Shown here piece by piece: positions 14,050-21,554 of a DNA stretch of 22,867 bases. Origin of the DNA: Anaerolineales bacterium (lineage in GTDB: Bacteria > Chloroflexota > Anaerolineae > Anaerolineales > Villigracilaceae); assembly GCA_024763295.1 (NCBI GenBank), contig JANTFU010000004.1:1-22867 (forward strand). The letters are read 5' to 3'. Positions within the stretch are counted from its first letter, which is position 1, and each line of letters starts with the position of its first letter. The notes beneath the pieces were generated by a model that made no database searches, had not been told where the DNA came from, and saw nothing but the letters and a program-made list of their open reading frames with translations. Both the position numbers and the translations under genes were made by a program.

Positions 14050-15738
14050 ATGAAAAAAATTATTGAAAAACTCAACATCAGCCGGCAGCAGCGTCTGCTT
14101 TTCGACTCAGTATTTCTCGGTATTGTAGGTGGAATTAGTGCCCAACTTTTTACCTGGATGTTACACGTCTCTAATCGCTTTTTCATGGAGAAGCTGGCAG
14201 GGTATATTCCGCCTGGCTTACCGGAAGAGGGAGGCGTATTAAAAGAAACCATTGGTGCGCATGGCTTATGGCTTATTCCGGTCGTGACAACCTTGGGCGG
14301 ACTCTTGGCAGGTTGGCTCGTCTACACCTTTGCGCCCGAAGCCGAAGGGCATGGCACGGATACAGCCGTCAAAGCCTATCATAGAACAGGCGGATTCATT
14401 CGTGCGCGTGTAGCGCCGTTAAAAATGCTTGCGTCTGCAATCACAATCGGCTCCGGCGGGGCAGCCGGTCGTGAGGGACCCACCGCGTTGATCAGCGCTG
14501 GCATAGGGTCAATCTACGCCACCCTTACGAAACGTTCAGACAAAGAACGCCGAACACTGCTATTAATCGGGATGGCATCAGGGCTTTCTGCCATTTTTCG
14601 CTCGCCCATTGGCACCGCTTTCTTTGCCGTAGAAGTTTTATACAGCGGCATGGAATTTGACGCCTGGGTTTTGCTCTATACAATGTTAGGGTCTATTGTA
14701 GCGTATACGTTCAACGGCGTATTTGTTGGATTCCAGCCGCTTTTCAACGTTCCCGTTAACCTTCCTCGACCGGATATCATAGCGTATTCATGGTACGCAA
14801 TATTGGGTGTGGCTGGAGGCTTGGTCGGTGTACTCTTACCCGAAATTTTCTACCGTGTTCGAGATTGGTTCACAGCCCTCCGCATCCCGCCGCACGTTAA
14901 GCCTGCTCTCGGTGGGTTAGGCGTTGGGATTATCGCGCTCTTTATTCCACAAGTTTTAGGCGGCGGATACGGCTGGATTCAAGAAGCAATTGATGGTCGG
15001 CTGGCGCTTCAGTTATTGTTGCTCCTTGTTGTCGCCAAAACCGTAGCTCTGGCGCTCACAATCTCTTCGGGGGGATCAGGCGGAGTTTTTGCCCCAGGTT
15101 TGTTCATCGGGGCGATGTTGGGAGGCGTTTTTGCAAAACTTTTCCACCAATCTAGCGCTGCATTTGTGGTCGTCGGGATGGCGGCAGTCTTTGCCGGAGC
15201 GGCGCGTGTTCCAATTGCCACTCTATTAATGGTCACAGAAATGACCGGAGGGTACAAATTGCTTGTCCCAGCAGCGCTGGCAATCACAGTGGCATATTTA
15301 GTGCAGGATGGACTATCCAGACGAGCCAAATACCCAACCCTGTATGAGGGGCAAGTTCATGGACGTACCGATTCGCCCGCTCACCAAACCAGACAATTGA
15401 AGTATGCCCTGCGTTTGCTGGCAGATCGCCAGCTAGAACTGGCTAAATCTGTCAGCCACCTTGATGTGCATCCTCTGCTTGAAAAGGGCATCCCCGTCGA
15501 TTTATCGGACGACAAACAATTAGTACTTGGCACGATAAAACCCGACAGCGAATATGTAGGGAAATCGATTAATGCCTTCTGTGCAGAAGAACACTTTAGA
15601 GATATTGATTTATTAGCAGTTTTTCGCGGCAAAGAAATGTTTTCAAACACATCTAAGATCCATTTTGAAGCCGGAGATCGGCTACTCTTAATCGTTTCTC
15701 CGGAAGCCTGGCAAAAACAGATTGAACAATTTCGTTAA
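14050..15738 (+). CDS. ClC-family chloride channel/antiporter with RCK_C, 562 aa
   Basis: A second, distant ClC paralogue. Motifs: GHGTDTAVKAYH (in place of GSGIP), GAAGREGPTAL with gating Glu142, GGSGGVFAPGLFIG. The proton-Glu position holds Val196 (FAVEVLYSG), again lacking the antiporter glutamate. Helices occupy about residues 18-425. There are no CBS domains; the tail from about 480 (LVLGTIKPDSEYVGKSINAF to AGDRLLLIVSP) is an RCK_C-like domain as in the first ClC. Start ATG 14050 has AAAAGGAG 7 nt upstream. Probably co-transcribed with the first ClC gene, as no terminator is visible between them. Divergence in the first motif suggests a different role or gating from its neighbour, not a recent duplication. 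Confidence 0.92.
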   Translation: MKKIIEKLNISRQQRLLFDSVFLGIVGGISAQLFTWMLHVSNRFFMEKLAGYIPPGLPEEGGVLKETIGAHGLWLIPVVTTLGGLLAGWLVYTFAPEAEGHGTDTAVKAYHRTGGFIRARVAPLKMLASAITIGSGGAAGREGPTALISAGIGSIYATLTKRSDKERRTLLLIGMASGLSAIFRSPIGTAFFAVEVLYSGMEFDAWVLLYTMLGSIVAYTFNGVFVGFQPLFNVPVNLPRPDIIAYSWYAILGVAGGLVGVLLPEIFYRVRDWFTALRIPPHVKPALGGLGVGIIALFIPQVLGGGYGWIQEAIDGRLALQLLLLLVVAKTVALALTISSGGSGGVFAPGLFIGAMLGGVFAKLFHQSSAAFVVVGMAAVFAGAARVPIATLLMVTEMTGGYKLLVPAALAITVAYLVQDGLSRRAKYPTLYEGQVHGRTDSPAHQTRQLKYALRLLADRQLELAKSVSHLDVHPLLEKGIPVDLSDDKQLVLGTIKPDSEYVGKSINAFCAEEHFRDIDLLAVFRGKEMFSNTSKIHFEAGDRLLLIVSPEAWQKQIEQFR

Positions 15739-15798
15739 GATGTAGTGCTCAAAAATAATTGATACTGAAAACTCTGGAAAAGTCTAATTTTTAGCGTA

Positions 15799-15955
15799 GA
15801 TTGAGTAGCTTGGCACAGCTTCACCGTGCCAAGCGTATCGAAATCGTAGCGAATTGTAAAGAAGGCGCTTGTGAAATAATGTCCGCTATGGTTTCGATAC
15901 GACTGACGCGGTGTCCTGAGCTAGTCGAAGGGATAAAACTGTCAGCCTACTCAAC
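15799..15955. repeat. Nested inverted repeat (TTGAGTAG/TATCGAAA type)
   Basis: Four blocks in mirror order: TTGAGTAG (15801-15808), CGTATCGAAA (15834-15843), TTTCGATACG (15893-15902), CTACTCAA (15947-15954). A small perfect hairpin CTTGGCAC/GTGCCAAG (15809-15816, 15826-15833) lies in the left arm. The right part carries TCCTGAGCTAGTCGAAGGG. These words are common in dispersed intergenic repeats of several bacterial phyla. A plus frame from 15801 to 16175 runs over it and is not believable as a gene. Confidence 0.65.
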
Positions 15956-16020
15956 CTCCGCTTTGCGGTATTTTGACAATTTTTCTCAAAATTTAGGCAG
16001 AGAGTTTTATCGAGTTTTCA

Positions 16021-16165
16021 GAATTGATAAAAGATTGGTAGCAAATCCTCCCTGCGCCGTCCTCGGCGCAGGGAGGGTTTACAAAATGCCGCCGAGGGTG
16101 GAGGTTAGAGATGTTCAAGCAGATGAAATCAGTCACAATTTATCATCCCCAGAATTTTCAGATTA
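16021..16165 (+). repeat. GC-core repeat family, copy 2
   Basis: Contains a perfect 12-bp stem, CCTCCCTGCGCC (16047-16058) and GGCGCAGGGAGG (16065-16076), around GTCCTC. Its outer blocks match the inverse copy at 18450-18565: ATAAAAGATT near 16027, and a 30-base block at 16121-16150 (from AGATGAAATCAGTCA to CATCCCC) that differs from copy 3 at only two bases. The core order also matches 5290-5360. The remaining gap up to the GGDEF gene (16170-16324) holds an AATATAG/CTATATT inverted pair (16278-16301) and no gene. Confidence 0.75.
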
Positions 16166-16324
16166 CATCTGCTAACTGTTAAAAAATGCCAATATTGAAA
16201 AAATAGGGTATGATATTTTGCGCACTTCGGGGCGTGGCGCACTCTGCATGATCGGGAAAGAAGTGCATTTGTGTACAAATATAGTGGATAGTAGCTATAT
16301 TAAGAAAAAATAGGAAATAAGCCT

Positions 16325-17566
16325 ATGTTGGCAGTGGAAACAGACATCCATCGAATTATTAAGGAAACGCTCCGCGAACGAGGGGTTGAAGGCATTGATC
16401 AGGAATTCATTCTCAACCTTTTCGACTCTACCATGGCAACTTTCGAAGTGGGGACAAAGTTGTCAGCAGAAAAACTAACCGACATCGCCGGGCGAGTTGC
16501 CGACCGCTTATTTGAAACCCAACACCTTCTCATTCAACTTCGCCAACAACAAGAAGAACTGCAAACTTTACGCAACCTTAGCAAACAATTATCTAGCAAT
16601 TTAGACCTGCAAGAGACCTTACGCGCAGTCGTCAATAACGCCATCAAACTTCAGGATGAGCCGACCGCCGCGCATATCTTTTTATATGATCAGACCAAAG
16701 ACGAATTGATTTTTGGTGCAGCGATGGACAAAGACGGATTCCGTGTAAGCAGCATTGCGGAACCACGCCCTAACGGGATGACTTACCAAGTTGCTCGGAA
16801 AGGGAAAATGATTGTTGTTCCCGACATGCAAACGCACCCAATCTACAAAGACGCGCCGCCCGAATGGACAGGCTCGATCGTTGGTATGCCCCTGCTGGTC
16901 GGCGAAGATGTGGTGGGTGTGATGAGCGTCTCGCGCCAAGTCGTTGGCGAATTTTCAGAAGCCAATATGCGCCTGCTCGAAATCCTCGCCGAACAAGCTG
17001 CTATTGCGATCTCCAACGCACGCCTGCATGCACAAGTTAGCCGCGAAGCCAAGCGCGATACGATGACCGGTTTGCCAAACCGCCGCGCTCTTGATGAACG
17101 CCTTGAAGAAGAAGTAGCCAAAGCACACCGTACAGGCTACTCTTTCGCTGTCGTCATGATGGATTTAGATGGCTTTAAAGCCGTCAACGACGACTACGGG
17201 CACCCCGTTGGCGATCAGGTTTTGCGTGCGCTCTTCAACTACCTTAACATCGGTGTTCGCAACGACGATTTTCTCGCGCGTTATGGTGGCGACGAGTTAA
17301 CTCTAGTGCTTTCACAAAGCGATCTCAGTGTAGCGCGTGCCGTCACCGATAAATTATTAAAACGCCTAGAAAACTTCGTCTTTCGCCTACCCGATGGCAA
17401 TAATGTCGCGTTAGGGATGTCCGGTGGCATCGCCATCTATCCGCTGCACGGCAGAAGCCCATCCCAACTCCTGCGGGCTGCCGATGAAGCACTCTACCGT
17501 TCAAAGAAACATTATCGTGGCACCATCGGTATTGCGAAACAACCTACTGGTCAACTGGGTAATTGA
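16325..17566 (+). CDS. GAF-GGDEF protein, probable diguanylate cyclase, 413 aa
   Basis: Likely makes c-di-GMP from GTP in answer to a ligand on its GAF domain. Soluble: no membrane helices. Residues 1-65 are helical and unassigned; about 66-90 (LRQQQEELQTLRNLSKQL) is a coiled-coil-like linker; about 92-235 is a GAF domain; the rest from DTMTGLPNRRAL (about 244) is GGDEF. The active-site signature is RYGGDEL (321-325 = GGDEL, Leu replacing Phe), and the upstream RNDD is a proper RxxD inhibitory site, so feedback by c-di-GMP is possible. MDLDGFKAVND carries the metal Asp. The ATG is preceded by AGGAAATA at about 10 nt. It stands alone with a hairpin terminator after it. Confidence 0.92.
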   Translation: MLAVETDIHRIIKETLRERGVEGIDQEFILNLFDSTMATFEVGTKLSAEKLTDIAGRVADRLFETQHLLIQLRQQQEELQTLRNLSKQLSSNLDLQETLRAVVNNAIKLQDEPTAAHIFLYDQTKDELIFGAAMDKDGFRVSSIAEPRPNGMTYQVARKGKMIVVPDMQTHPIYKDAPPEWTGSIVGMPLLVGEDVVGVMSVSRQVVGEFSEANMRLLEILAEQAAIAISNARLHAQVSREAKRDTMTGLPNRRALDERLEEEVAKAHRTGYSFAVVMMDLDGFKAVNDDYGHPVGDQVLRALFNYLNIGVRNDDFLARYGGDELTLVLSQSDLSVARAVTDKLLKRLENFVFRLPDGNNVALGMSGGIAIYPLHGRSPSQLLRAADEALYRSKKHYRGTIGIAKQPTGQLGN

Positions 17567-17570
17567 GATG

Positions 17571-17607
17571 AAAGCACAAAACCCGCAAGTGTAGATTTTG
17601 TGCTTTT
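17571..17607 (+). terminator. Terminator after the GGDEF gene
   Basis: AAAGCACAAAA (17571-17581) and TTTTGTGCTTT (17596-17606) form an 11-bp stem ending in a short T-run, four bases after the stop. The stem is AT-rich and the loop is 14 bases, so moderate strength only. Confidence 0.6.
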
Positions 17608-17627
17608 GAAGACCGGTAAAAATTTCG

Positions 17628-17659
17628 TTTAGTACTTTGGTACTAAAAAATGATAGAAT
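17628..17659 (+). promoter_or_regulatory. Palindromic operator candidate and -10 box
   Basis: TTTAGTAC-TTTG-GTACTAAA (17628-17647) is a perfect 8+8 palindrome with a 4-base centre, the size of a dimeric repressor site. A -10-like TAGAAT lies at 17654-17659, so the palindrome would cover the -35 region of a promoter for the membrane protein at 17690. The regulator is unknown. As RNA it could also form a short hairpin. Confidence 0.45.
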
Positions 17660-17689
17660 ACAGCAATCTTCCAAAACTAGGGTTCTACT

Positions 17690-18442
17690 ATGGACGAGAA
17701 AACCAAGCAACAACCGCCCTTTCACGGCTACAAATTTGATTATCATCAACCTGAAGCTGCCCCAACCCCACCGATCTTAAAGCATAAAAAAGAACCTGAT
17801 GAAAATGGTTTCTTGCGTATTGTCATGCTTATTTTCAGTGCAATTATTTTAAGTGTTTCAATGCTGGCGGGGGCACTTATCTCATTTGATGTTATTGGGC
17901 GGCACGAAGAGTACACAATGGAACATCTATTACCCATGTTATTTGTGGTGGGGATGTCCTACAGCGTCGGCTGGATTGTGGCACTGGTTGGCATTCGCTT
18001 ATACCACAACCTTGTACTGCCCTATGTCATTCAAGTGTATGCTTGGATGACTCTATTTGGTCTCCTAATTCTTTACAGCATTATTCTTGGTCGGCTTTAT
18101 GGGCAGAACTATACCCCTTTAAGTTTTTTGAAATATATTACCGTAATAATTGCTGTCTTCGCAGCACTGGTTGGGTTTCACTTATTGCCCGAACGTCATA
18201 ATTTACGCCTTTTTGCGATTCCATTACTGTTATTTAATTTAGCCCACCTTTATTTAATTCTTTATCGTTATGTTTTCACACAGGGGGCTAAGTACGAAAT
18301 GCTGATTTATGATGTTTTATTCTTCACTGGGATGACCGGCATCAGCATCTTCATGTTGGTGCGCATCGGAATTCTTAACTGGCTACGCATCGCCATCGAC
18401 CGTATTTTTGAAAGAAACCCAGAAAACAGCCCTGCTAACTAA
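17690..18442 (+). CDS. Unknown membrane protein with six helices, 250 aa
   Basis: I do not recognise the family. Residues 1-42 are hydrophilic and proline-rich (QQPPFHGYKFDYHQPEAAPT), probably cytosolic. Hydrophobic segments follow at about 43-66, 82-103, 111-134, 144-163, 170-190 and 203-228, then an amphipathic basic end (IRIGILNWLRIAIDRIF). There are no obvious catalytic motifs; a histidine-containing loop (LLPERHNLR) and a YGQNYTPLSF loop stand out. The ATG at 17690 has only a weak AGGG about 9 nt upstream. It has its own promoter candidate with a palindromic operator (17628-17659), and probably ends at the terminator at 18625-18660. Membrane composition and codon pattern support a real gene. 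Confidence 0.75.
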   Translation: MDEKTKQQPPFHGYKFDYHQPEAAPTPPILKHKKEPDENGFLRIVMLIFSAIILSVSMLAGALISFDVIGRHEEYTMEHLLPMLFVVGMSYSVGWIVALVGIRLYHNLVLPYVIQVYAWMTLFGLLILYSIILGRLYGQNYTPLSFLKYITVIIAVFAALVGFHLLPERHNLRLFAIPLLLFNLAHLYLILYRYVFTQGAKYEMLIYDVLFFTGMTGISIFMLVRIGILNWLRIAIDRIFERNPENSPAN

Positions 18443-18449
18443 ACGCTCT

Positions 18450-18565
18450 TCTCATCAATAATTTGGGGATGGTAAATTTTGACTGATTTCATCTGTTCTA
18501 CCTGTTAGGCTCTAGCCGCCGTCCTCGGCGGCGCGGGGATGATTTACCACAAATCTTTTATCGTC
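18450..18565 (-). repeat. GC-core repeat family, copy 3 (inverse, shorter core)
   Basis: On the minus strand: ATAAAAGATTT (complement of 18551-18561), a GC hairpin GCCGCCGAGGACGGCGGC then TAGAG, and the 30-base block (complement of 18465-18494) nearly identical to 16121-16150. Compared with copies at 5290 and 16021, about 30 bases of the core between the two GC words are missing, as if by deletion between repeated GC words. Confidence 0.75.
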
Positions 18566-18624
18566 AATTTTGACCTCTACCAATAATTTTATGAGAAGTA
18601 GGCAACAGAAAAACGCCTACAAAC

Positions 18625-18660
18625 ATAAAAGCGCCTTCCCAATGAGGAAGGCGCTTTTAT
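18625..18660. terminator. Bidirectional terminator between the membrane protein and osmC
   Basis: ATAAAAGCGCCTTCC (18625-18639) and GGAAGGCGCTTTTAT (18646-18660) form a perfect 15-bp stem with a 6-base loop and T-runs on both strands. It serves the convergent genes ending at 18442 (plus) and 18696 (minus). Confidence 0.9.
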
Positions 18661-18695
18661 TTTGCGGAAAAATCCGCTCATTATTTTTTCGGCGA

Positions 18696-19118
18696 CTAAG
18701 CTAATTTTGCATCCATTGTAATTTCGGCGTTCAAAACGCGCGAAACAGGGCAACCGCCCTTTGCCCCTTCAGCGATTTTATTGAAATCATCTTCGCTGAT
18801 ATTGGGCACGCTTGCTACCACGTCCAAATGAATGGTTGTGATTGTAAAACCGGCATCGGTTTTCTCAAAGGTCAGGGTTGAATTGGTGCTAATCGATTCA
18901 GGGCTATAACCGGCTTTTTCTAATTCAGCCGAAAACGCCATCGAAAAGCAACCGGCATGTGCGGCAGCAATCAACTCCTCGGGGTTGGTGCCAATCCCAT
19001 TCTCAAAACGAGTGCTGAATGAAAACTGGGTATCAGAAAGCACGCCACTCGCGCTTGACATCTTCCCATTGCCGTCTTTCAAACCACCGTTCCAAACTGC
19101 TGAAGCCTTACGTTTCAT
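18696..19118 (-). CDS. osmC: OsmC-type peroxiredoxin, 140 aa
   Basis: OsmC reduces organic hydroperoxides by a cysteine pair. Both are present: Cys57 in AAAHAGCFSMAFS and Cys123 in AKGGCPVSRVLN, with Glu48 in NPEELIAAAH and Arg37 in the family positions. The WNGGLKDGNGKMSSASG start is typical of the OsmC subgroup as opposed to Ohr. The length is normal. AAGGAG lies about 9 nt before the ATG. An extended -10 (TGATATAAT, complement of 19172-19180) would give a leader of about 45 nt. It is divergent from ppk, with 174 bp between the starts, and is ended by a strong terminator at 18625-18660. Cytoplasmic. Confidence 0.93.
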   Translation of the reverse strand: MKRKASAVWNGGLKDGNGKMSSASGVLSDTQFSFSTRFENGIGTNPEELIAAAHAGCFSMAFSAELEKAGYSPESISTNSTLTFEKTDAGFTITTIHLDVVASVPNISEDDFNKIAEGAKGGCPVSRVLNAEITMDAKLA

Positions 19119-19171
19119 ATTTTGTATCTCCTTGGTGTCCCAAAATAATATTTTTGAATTGATTGATGAAA

Positions 19172-19256
19172 ATTATATCACAAATATGCCCTTTTTACTC
19201 CGAAAATCGCTTTTCTTATGAATCGTTAACCCTTTCGACGCGCTTTCCTTTATACT
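19172..19256. promoter_or_regulatory. Divergent promoter boxes between osmC and ppk
   Basis: Minus strand: extended -10 TGATATAAT (complement of 19172-19180) for osmC. Plus strand: TATACT (19251-19256) for ppk, with a weak TTAACC (19226-19231) as the only -35 candidate at 19 bp. No shared palindrome is obvious. Confidence 0.4.
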
Positions 19257-19292
19257 AAATAAGGTTTTACTAAAGCGAGCAAAGGGCATCTT

Positions 19293-21401
19293 ATGAGAGC
19301 AGATTATTTATACGGCACCAAAGAATATATCAACCGTGAGATCAGTTGGCTGAAATTTAATGAACGTGTTTTGGAAGAAGCACTGGATGAAAGCCACCCG
19401 TTGCTGGAACGGGCAAAGTTTATCTCCATCTTCGCGACGAATCTGGACGAGTTTTTTATGATCCGCGTCTCAGGGCTGCGTCGTCAGTTGGATGCAGGGT
19501 CGTTGAAACCGCCGCCCGATCAGATGACGCCCTCTGAGCAATTGATCGCCATCCGACGCCTGCTACTGCCCAAACTAGACGAACAGTACCAATGCTGGCA
19601 AGAAGACATCAGACCAAAACTCAAACACGAAGGCATTAATATTCTTTCTTATCACGACCTAAAGCGAAAACAGCTAAAGGTCTTGCGCAAATATTTTAAA
19701 AAAGAAATCTTTCCGGCGCTAACGCCGCTGGCAACTGACCCCGGACGCCCCTTTCCCCATATTTCCAACCTTAGCATCAATTTGGCTGTCTTAGTCCACG
19801 ATCCCGTACACGGCAAACGTTTTGCGCGCTTAAAAGTGCCGCAAATTTATCCGCGTCTAATCGCCATCCCTGACGAAGAAGCCGTCGATGAATTGGCAGA
19901 GTTGGGGATTTCCGCCGTCGATTCGACGAATTTTGTTTGGGTCGAAGAAGTGGTTAAAGCGAACCTCGACCTCCTTTTTCCGGGCATTGAGATTCTCGAA
20001 GCATACCCATTTCGGGTCACGCGCGATGCCGATCCCGAAATCCGAGAGGATGAGGCATCCGACCTGCTTAGCGCCATCGAGGAAAGCGTTCAGGAGCGTC
20101 AATTTGGCTCTGCCATCCGCCTTGAGATTGACACGAGTATGCCGGAAGATGTGCGTCTCTTATTGCAAAAAAACATGAATTTGGAACCTTATCAGGTCTA
20201 TGTGATCGACGGTCCGATCGGCTTGGGCGACCTGATGCAATTAATGAAGATTGATCGCGCTGATCTAAAAGACAAGCCCTTTGTGCCTTTTGTGCCGCCC
20301 GTTTTTCAAAGCGAAGAGAGCTTTTTCTCGGTGATACGACGCCAGAATGTTTTGGTTTATCATCCTTTTGACAGTTTTGATCCTGTCGTGGGCTTTATCC
20401 GTAATGCAGCCTATGACCCGAAAGTGCTGGCAATTAAGATGACCTTGTATCGGGTTGGCTCTAATTCGCCGGTGGTAAAGGCACTGCTCGAAGCGCGCCG
20501 ACGCGGGAAACAAGTGGCGGTTTTGGTGGAGTTGAAAGCTCGCTTTGATGAAAAAAATAATATCCTGTGGGCAAGGGCGTTGGAGCAAGCGGGTGTGCAT
20601 GTGGTTTATGGTTTGGTTGGGTTGAAGACACATGCCAAAATTTGCTTGGTGGTGCGCAAAGAGCAAGATGGGATTCGGCGCTATAGTCATTTGGGTACCG
20701 GTAATTACAATAATGTGACGGCGAATATCTACACGGATTTGGGGTATTTCACGAGCGATGTAGAGATTGGGAAGGACCTTTCTGATCTTTTCAATCGTCT
20801 GACCGGGTACGCGCTGAACGAAAAATATCGCAAATTAATCGTTGCGCCGCAGCACATGCACGAGCAATTTTGTACGCTTATCAAAGAGGAAATCGAGAGC
20901 CACAAAGAGTATGGTGATGGCTATTTGCTCTTCAAGATGAATGCGCTGGTTGATAGCCGCTGTATTGACATGCTATATGAAGCATCACAAGCAGGCTTGA
21001 AGGTGGATTTGCTGATTCGCGGTATTTGCAGTTTGCGTCCGCAGGTCGAGGGTTTGAGCGAGAATATTCGCGTCATCTCAATTGTGGGGCGCTTTTTAGA
21101 GCATGCGCGCATTTATTATTTCCATAATCATGGCGACTATAAGATTTTTATGGGCAGTGCAGACCTAATGCCGCGCAATTTACAGCGTCGTGTAGAAACG
21201 GTTTTCCCTGTGGAAGATGAACCTTTGAAAACCAGCATTTTCGAAAAAATATTAAACATGCAACTCATGGATAATGTGAAAGCACGCGAAATGCTGCCAG
21301 ATGGCGAATATGTGAAAATAGCGCCGCAAGAAGGCGAAGAAGAATTTAACTCACAAGAGTGGTCGATTCAAAATCGTGGTATCTGGCATTACGAGGAGTA
21401 A
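19293..21401 (+). CDS. ppk: Polyphosphate kinase 1, 702 aa
   Basis: Ppk1 reversibly polymerises the terminal phosphate of ATP into polyphosphate. The N-terminal signature NREISWLKFNERVLEEA is at residues 14-30, followed by FISIFATNLDEFFMIRVSGL. The catalytic core has GLKTHAKICLV with His447, the residue that becomes phosphorylated (E. coli His435), and FLEHARIYYFHNHG with His604 (E. coli His592). YSHLGTGNYN and MGSADLMPRNLQRRVE complete the phospholipase-D-like halves. The length is normal. ATG 19293 follows AAAGGG at 8 nt. It is followed at 150 bp by the MaoC-type gene; no terminator was found between them. The last 30 residues (EGEEEFNSQEWS) are acidic. Confidence 0.97.
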   Translation: MRADYLYGTKEYINREISWLKFNERVLEEALDESHPLLERAKFISIFATNLDEFFMIRVSGLRRQLDAGSLKPPPDQMTPSEQLIAIRRLLLPKLDEQYQCWQEDIRPKLKHEGINILSYHDLKRKQLKVLRKYFKKEIFPALTPLATDPGRPFPHISNLSINLAVLVHDPVHGKRFARLKVPQIYPRLIAIPDEEAVDELAELGISAVDSTNFVWVEEVVKANLDLLFPGIEILEAYPFRVTRDADPEIREDEASDLLSAIEESVQERQFGSAIRLEIDTSMPEDVRLLLQKNMNLEPYQVYVIDGPIGLGDLMQLMKIDRADLKDKPFVPFVPPVFQSEESFFSVIRRQNVLVYHPFDSFDPVVGFIRNAAYDPKVLAIKMTLYRVGSNSPVVKALLEARRRGKQVAVLVELKARFDEKNNILWARALEQAGVHVVYGLVGLKTHAKICLVVRKEQDGIRRYSHLGTGNYNNVTANIYTDLGYFTSDVEIGKDLSDLFNRLTGYALNEKYRKLIVAPQHMHEQFCTLIKEEIESHKEYGDGYLLFKMNALVDSRCIDMLYEASQAGLKVDLLIRGICSLRPQVEGLSENIRVISIVGRFLEHARIYYFHNHGDYKIFMGSADLMPRNLQRRVETVFPVEDEPLKTSIFEKILNMQLMDNVKAREMLPDGEYVKIAPQEGEEEFNSQEWSIQNRGIWHYEE

Positions 21402-21427
21402 AGGCATCTTCTCAAAAAGTTAAGAGC

Positions 21428-21518
21428 GCGTCGCACCTTTTGGATTGAGACAATGCCGCTGTTGAGTAAAACATCTATTGTTGGGCATTTTTTATATCGA
21501 CGTAGGTGCGACGCACTC
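21428..21518. repeat. Inverted pair of GGTGCGACGCAC words
   Basis: GCGCGTCGCACCT (about 21427-21439) and AGGTGCGACGCACTC (about 21504-21518) are inverted relative to each other and 65 bases apart. The word also occurs at 546-560 (AGGTGCGACACACTC). The block lies between ppk and the MaoC-type gene. Confidence 0.5.
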
Positions 21519-21554
21519 CCGTCCACCCCGAAAAATGAGAAGGGACGAGTAAAG

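Noticed and set aside
11887..15738. Recent tandem duplication of ClC genes
   Set aside because: The two proteins differ in domain make-up and in the first pore motif and are similar only in the core motifs, so they are old paralogues.
15801..16175. Plus-strand open frame of 124 codons
   Set aside because: It spans two dispersed repeats and has no ribosome site; codon use is unlike the neighbours.
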